Assembly (NCBI RefSeq): GCF_902712915.1 | Contig: NZ_CACTIA010000005.1 | Coordinates: 1,364,001 to 1,428,000 of the forward strand | From: Acidiphilium sp. C61 | GTDB lineage: Bacteria; Pseudomonadota; Alphaproteobacteria; Acetobacterales; Acetobacteraceae | DNA length: 64,000 nucleotides | Direction of reading: 5' to 3' | In this document: positions 45,403 through 53,355 of the stretch, piece by piece | Layout: each line of letters opens with the position of its first letter | Position numbering within the stretch: position 1 is the stretch's first letter | The notes under the pieces: model-generated | The model's input: only the letters and a program-made list of their open reading frames with translations | Database searches by the model: none | What the model was told of the DNA's origin: nothing | Program-made: the position numbers and the translations under genes

Positions 45403-45840
45403 ATGACAACAATGGCTGCCATTCTGAAACAGAAACCCATGGCGCTGATCTCGGTCCAGCCCGAGACGCGCATTCGCGACGTCGTCGCCCTGCTCGCGGA
45501 GAAGCGGATCGGCGCGGTGGTGGTGCAATCCGTCGAGAACGACCTGCTCGGCATTCTCTCGGAACGCGACGTGGTGCGCAGCCTCGCCGCCAATGGCGCG
45601 GCGACGCTCGACATGCAGACGAGCCAGTTGATGACCCGCGCGCCGACGACGGCGACACCGGCAACCACCGTGCTCGAAGCCGAAAACCTGATGACCGACG
45701 GCCGGTTCCGCCATCTGCCCATCGTCGATGGCGGGAAGCTGATCGGCGTCGTCAGCATTGGCGACGTCGTCAAGTCGCTGATCGAGGTGCAGACCCACGA
45801 GGTGCGCAGCCTGCGTGAATATGTGAATGGCGGCGTCTGA
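45403..45840 (+). CDS. stand-alone CBS-domain pair protein
   Basis: Small protein made of two CBS domains (a Bateman module), 145 residues. The first (about 16-75) includes RIGAVVVQSVENDLLGILSE, with RDVVR; the second (about 80-138) has TTVLEAENLMTDGRFRHLPI followed by GVVSIGDVVKSLI. These modules bind adenine nucleotides such as AMP or ATP and usually control partner enzymes. GGGAGG lies 7 bases before the ATG. It is a single gene; the tail ends just before two imperfect 35-bp tandem repeats. No partner is evident. Confidence 0.9.
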   Translation: MTTMAAILKQKPMALISVQPETRIRDVVALLAEKRIGAVVVQSVENDLLGILSERDVVRSLAANGAATLDMQTSQLMTRAPTTATPATTVLEAENLMTDGRFRHLPIVDGGKLIGVVSIGDVVKSLIEVQTHEVRSLREYVNGGV

Positions 45841-45842
45841 TC

Positions 45843-45912
45843 GCGCCTGATGAATGTTTAGCCGACGGCGCTTGATTGCGCCGGATAAATATCTGGCCGG
45901 TGGCGCTTGTTT
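45843..45912. repeat. two imperfect 35-bp tandem repeats with hairpin potential
   Basis: Units 45843-45877 and 45878-45912 match at 27 of 35 positions. Each contains GGCGCTTG(A/T)TTGCGC, a short GC stem. They fill the gap between the CBS gene and the convergent lipoprotein gene and could act as a weak two-way terminator. A more degenerate third relative may lie in the end of the CBS gene. Confidence 0.6.
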
Positions 45913-45930
45913 GCGCTGCCGGACACACAC

Positions 45931-46353
45931 TCAACGCGGCGGTGCGAGGGGTTGGGCCTGCACGCTGCCAGTCGCGCCGCTCTGATACGAGGACGCCGGC
46001 GCCGCCGGTTCCAGCGATTGTGGTTGCCCCGCGGCTGACGCCCCCGTCTGCGTGTTCCCCTGTGCGCCCGATGCAGCACCGCCACCGGCCCAGGGCGGAT
46101 TGCCGAGATTGACCTGCTTCGGCGTCGTGTTGGCCGCGGTCAGCGCGCCAATGCCGCCCCCCACCGCACCGCCGACCAGAACCCCGATCGGCCCGCCGAT
46201 GAGGCCAAAGGTCGCGCCCGTCGCGGCTCCGCCGGCCGCGCCGCCGCCGAGGCGATTGCTTGCCTGGGTGCCGCACCCCGTCAGTGATACGGCGATGGAG
46301 ATCGCGAGGCCGATGGGGGCTGCCAGTCGCCGATAAGCGGGGCGGTCTTTCAT
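45931..46353 (-). CDS. small glycine-zipper lipoprotein
   Basis: Unrecognised 140-residue protein. The signal peptide at 1-27 ends with a lipobox (AVSLTGC), so it is probably an outer-membrane or periplasmic lipoprotein. Residues 38-75 are a glycine zipper (GGGAAGGAATGATFGLIGGP, then GVLVGGAVGGGIGAL), a pattern able to insert into or span a membrane. The tail is low-complexity Ala/Gln/Pro. It is divergent from amtB; function unknown. Confidence 0.75.
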   Translation of the reverse strand: MKDRPAYRRLAAPIGLAISIAVSLTGCGTQASNRLGGGAAGGAATGATFGLIGGPIGVLVGGAVGGGIGALTAANTTPKQVNLGNPPWAGGGAASGAQGNTQTGASAAGQPQSLEPAAPASSYQSGATGSVQAQPLAPPR

Positions 46354-46530
46354 GAAGCGTCTTCCTTGCGGTGATCGGTCGTGCCTGTCGGCCCCGTGAT
46401 GCGCGGACTCATGCCAATGAGATTTCGGGCGCGACGGTTCGAGACAAAGATTCCACGACAAACAGCCTTGGCGGATCGCCCCGATCCGTCAAGCATTTTT
46501 CACCGGCAAGGGCGATTTCCGCAGGCAGGC

Positions 46531-46548
46531 TTGGCACATTTTCTGCTT
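46531..46548 (+). promoter_or_regulatory. sigma-54 (-24/-12) promoter of amtB
   Basis: TTGGCACATTTTCTGCTT has the exact sigma-54 layout: GG at 46533-46534 and GC at 46545-46546 with 10 bases between. Transcription would begin near 46558, about 57 bases before the amtB ATG. Upstream NtrC boxes are not obvious by eye. The nearby ntrC gene carries the GAFTGA loop required for sigma-54 activation. Confidence 0.82.
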
Positions 46549-46614
46549 GTGACCCCGGGTCACACGGATCAGCCGAACCGGGCAACGGACGGCATAAAAA
46601 AGGAGCAGGTCGCC

Positions 46615-47934
46615 ATGAAGCGGCGTTTGTTGGCAGCGGGAGCCCTTGTGCTCGCGCTTCAATGTGTTTGTCTGCCCGCAAAAGCGGCACAAACCGGGTT
46701 GAGCGCGGGCGATACTGCCTGGATGTTGGTCAGTTCGGTCCTCGTCCTGCTGATGACGATTCCGGGCCTCGTGCTGTTCTATGGCGGCATGGTCCGCAAG
46801 AAGAACGTGCTGTCGATCATGATGCAGAGCGTGATCATCTGCGCCAGCGTCACGGTTCTCTGGCTCGTCGTCGGCTACAGCCTCGCGTTTTCCAACGGCA
46901 ACGGCTTCGTCGGCGGCCTTGGGGATGTTCTGCTCAACAACCTGGCGGGCGACTGGAACCAGCCCTTCACCCTCGGCGCCGGCCTGCCCGGGGCGGTGCA
47001 CATGCGGGTGCCGGAGAGCGTGTTCGTCATGTTCCAGCTGACCTTCGCCGTGATCACGCCGGCGGTGATCACCGGCAGTTTCGCCGAGCGGATGAAATTT
47101 TCGGCGCTGCTGATCGTCATGGCCGCGTGGTCGCTGCTCGTCTATGCGCCGATCGCGCATTGGGTCTGGAGCCCGGCCGGCTGGCTCTACCGGCTCGGCC
47201 TCGCGGATTACGCGGGCGGCACGGTGGTGGAGGTGAATTCCGGCATCGCCGGCCTGGTATGCGCCCTTTATCTCGGCCGCCGCCTCGGGTTCGGACAGGA
47301 CAACATGATGCCGTGGAACCTGTCCTATGCGGTGATGGGCGCCTCCCTGCTCTGGGTCGGCTGGCTCGGCTTCAACTCGGGCGGGGCGGGCGGCGCCAAT
47401 CCCAATGCCGGCATGGCGGTGCTGGTCACCCAGATGGCCGCGGCGGGTGCGACCCTGTCATGGACCGCGATCGAATGGGCGCATCTCGGGCGGCCGACCG
47501 TGCTGGGTGCGATTTCCGGCGCCGTCGCCGGCCTCGTCGCGATCACCCCGGCGGCCGGCTTCCTGCTGCCGGGACCGGCGCTGCTGCTCGGCATCGTGGC
47601 CGGCATCGTCTGTTTCTGGGCCGTGACGGTGGTGAAGATCCGCCTGCGATATGACGATTCGCTCGATGCCTTCGGCGTGCACGGCGTCGCCGGCATTCTC
47701 GGCACGCTGGCGACCGGGCTGCTCGCCTTTGCCCCGCTTTCGGGCGGCGCGGTCCGCCCGGGGCTGCACCAGCTTGGCATCCAGGCGCTCGGGGTTGCCG
47801 CCACCATCGTCTATTGCGGCATCGTCACCACGGGGATTCTCTTCGTGACCCAGCGCCTGGTGGGTTTGCGGGTGAACCGCGACGAGGAGCGGCAGGGCCT
47901 GGACGAGGTGCTGCACGGCGAATCGATCGCCTGA
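46615..47934 (+). CDS. amtB: ammonium transporter AmtB, first twin-His replaced by Glu
   Basis: Membrane channel/transporter for ammonium, 439 residues. A cleavable signal peptide (1-24, ending AKA) precedes 11 membrane helices. Amt motifs: LVLFYGGMVRKKNVLSIMMQ, TFAVITPAVITGSFAERMKF, WLGFNSGGAGGANPNAGMAV and the C-terminal RDEERQGLDEVLHGESIA. The second pore His is present at 356 (DAFGVHGVAG). At the first twin-His position the sequence is GGTVVEVNSGIAGL, with Glu at 206. AGGAG stands 9 bases before the ATG and a sigma-54 promoter lies upstream. No glnK adjoins it. Confidence 0.95.
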   Translation: MKRRLLAAGALVLALQCVCLPAKAAQTGLSAGDTAWMLVSSVLVLLMTIPGLVLFYGGMVRKKNVLSIMMQSVIICASVTVLWLVVGYSLAFSNGNGFVGGLGDVLLNNLAGDWNQPFTLGAGLPGAVHMRVPESVFVMFQLTFAVITPAVITGSFAERMKFSALLIVMAAWSLLVYAPIAHWVWSPAGWLYRLGLADYAGGTVVEVNSGIAGLVCALYLGRRLGFGQDNMMPWNLSYAVMGASLLWVGWLGFNSGGAGGANPNAGMAVLVTQMAAAGATLSWTAIEWAHLGRPTVLGAISGAVAGLVAITPAAGFLLPGPALLLGIVAGIVCFWAVTVVKIRLRYDDSLDAFGVHGVAGILGTLATGLLAFAPLSGGAVRPGLHQLGIQALGVAATIVYCGIVTTGILFVTQRLVGLRVNRDEERQGLDEVLHGESIA

Positions 47935-48029
47935 CGCCGCGCCGGCCCGTCCGCGGGCCGGCTTGACGGGCGGTGTCCGCAGGCGAACGATGGGCACCCC
48001 CTCGCCTGTCATCCAAGGAGGATACCGTC

Positions 48030-48467
48030 TTGCTCATCGGCATCGATCCGCTTCTCACCGCCGATCTGCTGCACGCGCTGCGCGCCATGGGGCATGGCGA
48101 CAGCATCGCGGTGGTCGACGCCAATTTTCCGGCGGCGACCTGCGCGCGGCGGCTCATCGTCCTGCCGGGAACCACGTCAGGGCAGATGCTGCGGGCGATC
48201 CTCGGCGTGCTGCCGATCGATGATTTCGTCGCCGAGCCGTTGCGGACGATGCAGGTGGTGGGCGACCCGGCGGCGGTGCCGCCGGCGGTGGCCGAGTTCC
48301 GCCGGATCGCGGCGGCGGCGGGAATCGGCGCCGCGCGCATCGGCGGGCGCGACCGGCATGAATTCTACGCGGACTCCCGCGATGGTTTCGCCATCGTGCA
48401 GACCGGCGACCGCCGCCGCTATGCCAATATCCTCATCACCAAGGGCGTGATTGCGGCCGGGGATTGA
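48030..48467 (+). CDS. RbsD/FucU-family sugar mutarotase-like protein
   Basis: 145-residue protein of the RbsD/FucU family, which interconverts anomers of ribose or fucose. The fold marks are LLIGIDPLLTADLLHALRAM with GHGDSIAVVDANFPA (catalytic His) and the C-terminal RRYANILITKG. No ATG exists in a suitable place; a TTG at 48030 has AAGGAGG 8 bases upstream and fits the family N-terminus exactly. It sits between amtB and the GntR gene; no sugar transporter is nearby, so the substrate is unclear. Confidence 0.85.
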   Translation: MLIGIDPLLTADLLHALRAMGHGDSIAVVDANFPAATCARRLIVLPGTTSGQMLRAILGVLPIDDFVAEPLRTMQVVGDPAAVPPAVAEFRRIAAAAGIGAARIGGRDRHEFYADSRDGFAIVQTGDRRRYANILITKGVIAAGD

Positions 48468-48524
48468 AGGGGTGATATCGCTGCCGGGGTTGGCGCGGAC
48501 GCGGCGCCGAACTACGTCCGGACC

Positions 48525-49235
48525 ATGACACGCCCCGAGCCATCGCCATCCGCACCGCCACCGCCGGATCGTCCCGCCAAACGCCACCGCCCCAGCGCTG
48601 CGGATGCCTATGAGAGCCTACTGAAGGCGATCGAGGGAGGCGCATTGCCGCCGGGCGCGCGGCTGCGCGAGACCGAGCTTGCCCAACGCTTCGGCATCAG
48701 CCGTACCCCCGTGCGCGAGGCGCTGAAACGGCTCGAACATCAAGGGCTCGTGGTCCATACCCCGCATCAGGGCGCGATGGTGGCGACGCTCAGCGATGTG
48801 CAGATGACCGAGTTGTACGAAATGCGCGTCGTGCTGGAGGGTGCGGCGGCGCGGATGGCGGCACAGCACGCGGCGGAGTCCGACATCGCCCTGCTTGCGG
48901 CGCTGGTCGAGCGGGACGCGGCCCTCATCGCCAGCCCCGAAGACCTCGCGCTCAACAACCGGCTGTTCCATCGCCAGATCCTGACCGCGTCGCGCAACCG
49001 CTATCTGCACGACATGCTCGAAAGCCTGCGGCTGTCCCTCGCCCTGCTCGGCGGCACGACCCTTGCTGTCGCGGGGCGCGCGGCAACGGCGGTCGAGGAG
49101 CACAGGGCGATCCTCGAACGGATCGCGGCGCGCGACACCGACGGCGCAGAGGCCGCTGCCCGGGGGCATATCCGGGCGGCATTTCAGGCCCGCATCCTGC
49201 GCGCGGCGATGCGGGATGCCGATGCGGACCGATAG
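48525..49235 (+). CDS. GntR-family (FCD) regulator, probable repressor of tcuABC
   Basis: Ligand-controlled DNA-binding protein, 236 residues. The winged HTH at about 28-90 has LPPGARLRETELAQRFGISR with TPVREALKRLEHQGLV. The C-terminal FCD domain (about 100-225) includes LYEMRVVLEGAAARMAAQHA, NRLFHRQILTASRNRYLHDM and EEHRAILERIAARD, with the usual metal/ligand His residues. It lies directly before tcuABC, and a perfect 12-bp palindrome is in the gap. Control of tricarballylate/citrate use is therefore inferred. Confidence 0.9.
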   Translation: MTRPEPSPSAPPPPDRPAKRHRPSAADAYESLLKAIEGGALPPGARLRETELAQRFGISRTPVREALKRLEHQGLVVHTPHQGAMVATLSDVQMTELYEMRVVLEGAAARMAAQHAAESDIALLAALVERDAALIASPEDLALNNRLFHRQILTASRNRYLHDMLESLRLSLALLGGTTLAVAGRAATAVEEHRAILERIAARDTDGAEAAARGHIRAAFQARILRAAMRDADADR

Positions 49236-49245
49236 ATTGCATCTC

Positions 49246-49257
49246 ATTGTATACAAT
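49246..49257. promoter_or_regulatory. candidate GntR operator before tcuA
   Basis: ATTGTATACAAT is a perfect 12-bp palindrome in the 60-bp gap between the GntR gene and tcuA. TnGTATACnA-like palindromes are typical of FCD-type GntR regulators. The GntR gene next door is the obvious candidate ligand-responsive factor. Confidence 0.68.
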
Positions 49258-49295
49258 ATTGACCGGATAGAAGCCACGCTTTAGGTGTGTCGGCC

Positions 49296-50702
49296 ATGGC
49301 GGACGGCGCGACCCTTCCTGATTCGATCGATACGCTGGTGATCGGCGGCGGCAATGCCGCGCTCTGTGCCGCGATCAGCGCGCGGCGCGGCGGCGCGTCG
49401 GTTCTGGTTCTGGAGGCGGCGCCGGAATTCTATCGCGGCGGCAACACGCGGCATACGCGCAACATGCGCTGCGCCCATGACAGCGCGACGGCGTTTCTCA
49501 CCGGCCCCTATACCGAGGAGGAGTTCTGGCAGGACCTGCTCCGCGTCACCGGCGGCGAGACCGACGAGGACCTCGCCCGCCACATGATCGCCGAATCGAA
49601 GGACATGCTGGACTGGATCGGCCAGCAGGGCGTGCGGTTCCAGCCCTCGCTCGGCGGCACGCTGAGCCTCGGGCGGACCAACTCCTTTTTCCTCGGCGGC
49701 GGCCGCGCGATGCTGAAATCGCTCTATCGCACCGCCGAGGCGCTCGGAGTTCGCGTTGCCTATGACGCGGAGGTGGTCGGGCTCGACATCGATGACGGCG
49801 TGTTCCGCGCCGCCAGGGTCCGCCTTGGCGATGACACCGTGACCATCGGCGCGCGCACGCTGATCGCCGCCGCCGGCGGATTCGAGGCGAACACGGAGTG
49901 GCTCAGGGAGTCCTGGGGGCCGGCGGCTGACAATTTCCTGATCCGCGGCACACCCTATAACCGCGGCACCGTCCTGCGCCTGCTGCTGGACGCCGGGGCG
50001 ATGCCGGTGGGCGATCCGACGCAGTGTCACGCCGTCGCCATCGATGCGCGGGCGCCGCGATTCGACGGCGGCATCATCACCCGGCTGGATTGCGTGGTGT
50101 TCGGCGTGGTGGTCAATGCGAACGCCGAACGCTTCTATGACGAGGGCGAGGATGTCTGGCCGAAGCGCTATGCGATCTGGGGCCGCCTGATCGCCGCCCA
50201 GCCCGGGCAGATCGGCTACATCGTGTTCGACGCCAAATCCCTCGGGCTGTTCATGCCATCGCTGTTTCCGCCGGTGCAGGCGGATGATCTCGGCACGCTG
50301 GCGGAGCGGCTCGGGCTGGACCCGGCGCGCTTTCAGGCCACGCTCGCCGGGTTCAACGCCGCCGTCCGCGACGGGACGTTCGATCACACCGTGCTCGACG
50401 ATTGCCGCACCGAAGGCCTGGAGCCGCCGAAATCCCACTGGGCGCGGCGGATCGATACCCCGCCCTTCTATGCCTATCCGGTCCGCCCCGGCATCACCTT
50501 CACCTATCTCGGCGTGCGGGTGGACCGGAACGCCCGGATCCGCATGCAGGACGGGCGACCGGCGGCCAACATGTTCGCCGCCGGCGAGATCATGGCCGGC
50601 AACGTGCTCGGCCGCGGCTATGCCGCGGGGATCGGCATGACGATCGGTAGCGTGTTCGGCAGGATTGCGGGACGGGAGGCCGCGCGCCATGGGCGGAACT
50701 GA
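49296..50702 (+). CDS. tcuA: FAD-dependent tricarballylate dehydrogenase TcuA
   Basis: Oxidises tricarballylate to cis-aconitate in characterised homologues; 468 residues. The FAD-binding N-terminus is DTLVIGGGNAALCAAISARR. The TcuA/fumarate-reductase-like fold follows: FYRGGNTRHTRNMRC, TLIAAAGGFEANTEWL and the C-terminal NMFAAGEIMAGNVLGRGYAA. The ATG at 49296 has AGG 10 bases upstream; a GTG at 49287 is an alternative. It is the first structural gene of tcuABC. Confidence 0.9.
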   Translation: MADGATLPDSIDTLVIGGGNAALCAAISARRGGASVLVLEAAPEFYRGGNTRHTRNMRCAHDSATAFLTGPYTEEEFWQDLLRVTGGETDEDLARHMIAESKDMLDWIGQQGVRFQPSLGGTLSLGRTNSFFLGGGRAMLKSLYRTAEALGVRVAYDAEVVGLDIDDGVFRAARVRLGDDTVTIGARTLIAAAGGFEANTEWLRESWGPAADNFLIRGTPYNRGTVLRLLLDAGAMPVGDPTQCHAVAIDARAPRFDGGIITRLDCVVFGVVVNANAERFYDEGEDVWPKRYAIWGRLIAAQPGQIGYIVFDAKSLGLFMPSLFPPVQADDLGTLAERLGLDPARFQATLAGFNAAVRDGTFDHTVLDDCRTEGLEPPKSHWARRIDTPPFYAYPVRPGITFTYLGVRVDRNARIRMQDGRPAANMFAAGEIMAGNVLGRGYAAGIGMTIGSVFGRIAGREAARHGRN

Positions 50703-51813
50703 AATGAAGGCCGGCTCTGCGCTCGCCGAGGCCGGGCGGATCATGACGATCTGCAATTCCTGCCGCTATTGCGAGGGGCTGTGCGCGGTTTTTCCAGCGA
50801 TGGAACGGCACACCATTTTCGATGCCGGCACCCTCGCCCATCTTGCCAGCCTTTGCCATGGCTGCGGCGCCTGCCTCGACGATTGCCAGTTCGCGCCGCC
50901 GCACGAATTCGCGGTCAACGTGCCGCGCACCATGGCAGCCGCGCGGCGCGAATCCTATGCGGCCCATGCCTGGCCGCGCGGGACGGGCATCGCCTTCCTC
51001 AATGGCGGCCGCGTCACCGCTGCGGTCATGCTGGCCAGCATTGCGGCGTTCCTGCTGGTTCTCGCCCCCGCGATATCGGGGACGAAGGGCGTGCTGGCCG
51101 CACCGGGCGCGTTCTATCGCCTCATGTCGCACCAGATGATGGTCGCGGTGTTCGGGCTGGCCTTTGTCTATGCCATCGTCGCGATCGCCGCGGGGGTGAG
51201 GCGGTTCTGGCGCGCGGGCGGCGCGGCGCGAGCGATCGACGGCACCACCATCGCCACGGCGCTGCATGACGCGGCGCGGCTGCGCTATCTCGACGGCGGC
51301 GGCGCCGGCTGCCCGGACACGCAGGACGCGCCGCGCGACCACCGCAAGATATTTCACCACATGGTGTTCTACGGCTTCGGCCTCTGCTTTGCCTCGACCA
51401 CGGTTGCGACCCTCTTTCACTACGCGCTGGGGCGCGACGCGCCCTATCCGTTCCTGTCATTGCCGGTGCTGCTGGGCACCGCCGGCGGCATCGGGCTCGT
51501 CATCGGCGCGCCGGGGCTGCTGGTCGAGAAGTTCCGCCGCAAGCGCGACTTCGCCGATGCGGCGGGACGCCCGCTCGATCTCGCCTTCGTGCTGTCGCTG
51601 TTCCTGGTCGCGTTGACCGGCCTCGCCCTGCTCGCCCTGCGCGCGACACCCTGGGCCGCGGTTCTGCTCTGCGTGCATCTCGGCGTCGTGCTCGGGTTTT
51701 TCCTGACCATGCCCTACGGCAAGTTCGTCCACGGCATCTGGCGTTTCGCCGCCCTGCTGCGGCATGCGGCCGAGGGGCGGGAAGACGCCGCGGGCTCCGA
51801 TGCCGCGGCTTGA
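50689..51813 (+). CDS. tcuB: TcuB iron-sulfur/membrane electron-transfer protein
   Basis: Passes electrons from TcuA to the membrane quinone pool; 374 residues. Two 4Fe-4S ligand sets appear in the N-terminal part: CNSCRYCEGLCAVFP and CHGCGACLDDCQFAPP. From about residue 105 there are six hydrophobic segments with conserved His residues (FYRLMSHQMM, HHMVFYGFGLCF). GGGAGG lies 9 bases before the ATG at 50689, and the gene overlaps tcuA by 14 bp. Its order and fold identify TcuB. Confidence 0.92.
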   Translation: MGGTEMKAGSALAEAGRIMTICNSCRYCEGLCAVFPAMERHTIFDAGTLAHLASLCHGCGACLDDCQFAPPHEFAVNVPRTMAAARRESYAAHAWPRGTGIAFLNGGRVTAAVMLASIAAFLLVLAPAISGTKGVLAAPGAFYRLMSHQMMVAVFGLAFVYAIVAIAAGVRRFWRAGGAARAIDGTTIATALHDAARLRYLDGGGAGCPDTQDAPRDHRKIFHHMVFYGFGLCFASTTVATLFHYALGRDAPYPFLSLPVLLGTAGGIGLVIGAPGLLVEKFRRKRDFADAAGRPLDLAFVLSLFLVALTGLALLALRATPWAAVLLCVHLGVVLGFFLTMPYGKFVHGIWRFAALLRHAAEGREDAAGSDAAA

Positions 51814-51888
51814 CAACATGCCCGGCGACAAGGACCACTTCGGCCACCATACGTGACGATGCGAACAATGAATAACAGGGAGGAAAAC

Positions 51889-53193
51889 ATGACAAATGCG
51901 GCCGAAGCGCCCACCGAAAAACAGATTTTCAAGGTCGCACTTGCGAGTATCATCGGGTCGGTGATCGAGCAGTATGACTTTCTCGTCACCGGCATCATCG
52001 CCGCGACGGTCTGGGGCGGGGTCTTCTTCAAGCTGCCAGGGCTTGCCGCGATTGCCGCCGCCATCGGCGTCTATGGCATCGGCATTATCATCCGCCCGCT
52101 CGGCGCCTTCATCTTCGGCAACATCGCCGACCGCCACGGCCGCAAGGACGCGATGGTGTATGCGCTGGTGCTGATGGGTGTCAGCACGCTGCTGATCGGC
52201 CTGACGCCCGGTTATGATTCGATAGGGGCAGTCGCACCGATCTTGCTGATCATCTTCCGGCTCGCCCAGGGGATCAGCTTCGGCGCCGAATTCGGCACGG
52301 CCTCGACCTGGGTCGTCGAGCAGGCGGCGCGCTCGCGGCACCGCGCCTTCTGGGGCGCCTGGGTCGGCTTCGCGATTCCGATCGGCCTGCTGCTCGGCTT
52401 CGGCTCGGTGATCGTGGTGAAATCCCTGATGTCGCACGCGGACTTCATCGCCTGGGGCTGGCGCATCTTCTTCTTCATCGGCTTCCTCGTCGCCATCGTC
52501 GGCATCGTCATCCGCGCCCGCACCGAGGACAGCTTCGTGTTCGAGCGGCATCGCGCCCGCAAGGCGGTGCTGGAACTGCCGGCAAGCCAGGTCTGGCGCG
52601 AAATGCCGGACCGGATCCTGCGCACCTCGATGGTGAACGCGATGTTCAGCGGCGCGTTCTTTCTCTGCTTCGTCTTCGGCACGAGCTACATGAAGGCCGT
52701 CGGCTTCACCGCGACACAGGCCGAAACCATCGGCCTGATCGCCGCAGGCTCGATGTTCATTTTCATGTATCTCGGCGCCCGCCTCGCCGACCGCCTGAAC
52801 CGCCGGATCGTGCTGCTGACCTCGGCGGGGGTGTTCCTGGTCTTCGCGATCCCGTATTTCGACCTGATCAACACCCATGAATTCGTGATGGCGATGATTG
52901 CCGAGATCATCGGCTTCGGCTTCGTGTTCGGCTTCGGCTACGGCGCCATTCCGGCGTTCTACACCGAGAATTTCCCGACGCGTTACCGCGCCTCGGGGGC
53001 GAGCCTCGGCTACCAGATCTCGCAGGTTTATGGCGGCGGACTGATCCCCATCCTCGCCGGCCTCATGCTGCACAGTGCGGGCATCGCGCACGCCTATGTC
53101 TATATCGGCCTGATGGTGATGGCCTATGCGCTGCTGGCGATCTACGCGATCCTGACGACGCCGGACACCACGGGCGCCGATCTGGAGCGTTAG
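51889..53193 (+). CDS. tcuC: MFS tricarballylate/citrate:proton symporter TcuC
   Basis: Membrane transporter of the metabolite:H+ symporter (MHS) family, 434 residues with 12 predicted helices. Family marks: GSVIEQYDFLVTGIIAATVW, then IIIRPLGAFIFGNIADRHGR with KDAMV and the RLAQGISFGAEFGTA motif. It is the third gene of tcuABC. The ATG at 51889 has GGGAGG just upstream (51878-51883). Its TAG stop is the first three bases of the dispersed repeat copy 8. Confidence 0.9.
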   Translation: MTNAAEAPTEKQIFKVALASIIGSVIEQYDFLVTGIIAATVWGGVFFKLPGLAAIAAAIGVYGIGIIIRPLGAFIFGNIADRHGRKDAMVYALVLMGVSTLLIGLTPGYDSIGAVAPILLIIFRLAQGISFGAEFGTASTWVVEQAARSRHRAFWGAWVGFAIPIGLLLGFGSVIVVKSLMSHADFIAWGWRIFFFIGFLVAIVGIVIRARTEDSFVFERHRARKAVLELPASQVWREMPDRILRTSMVNAMFSGAFFLCFVFGTSYMKAVGFTATQAETIGLIAAGSMFIFMYLGARLADRLNRRIVLLTSAGVFLVFAIPYFDLINTHEFVMAMIAEIIGFGFVFGFGYGAIPAFYTENFPTRYRASGASLGYQISQVYGGGLIPILAGLMLHSAGIAHAYVYIGLMVMAYALLAIYAILTTPDTTGADLER

Positions 53194-53298
53194 AGCACTT
53201 TCCGATCCGATTGGATCGGATGTAGTGCTCTATCATATTGATAAGTCGAGCATCTTTATCCGATCAGATGATTCCATCTGATCGGATGATGCTCTAGA
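53191..53298 (-). repeat. dispersed two-hairpin repeat, copy 8 (full, B-A orientation)
   Basis: Hairpin B (TAGAGCACTTTCCGATCC to GGATCGGATGTAGTGCTCT), spacer ATCATATTGATAAGTC, then hairpin A (GAGCATCTTTATCCGATCAG to CTGATCGGATGATGCTCT, ending AGA). It starts with the tcuC stop codon and lies between convergent tcuC and ntrX. Confidence 0.9.
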
Positions 53299-53355
53299 CC
53301 ATCCGCGCCGCCGCCGGGCATTCCGCCTGGCGGCGGATCAGAAACGCCGCCCGGA

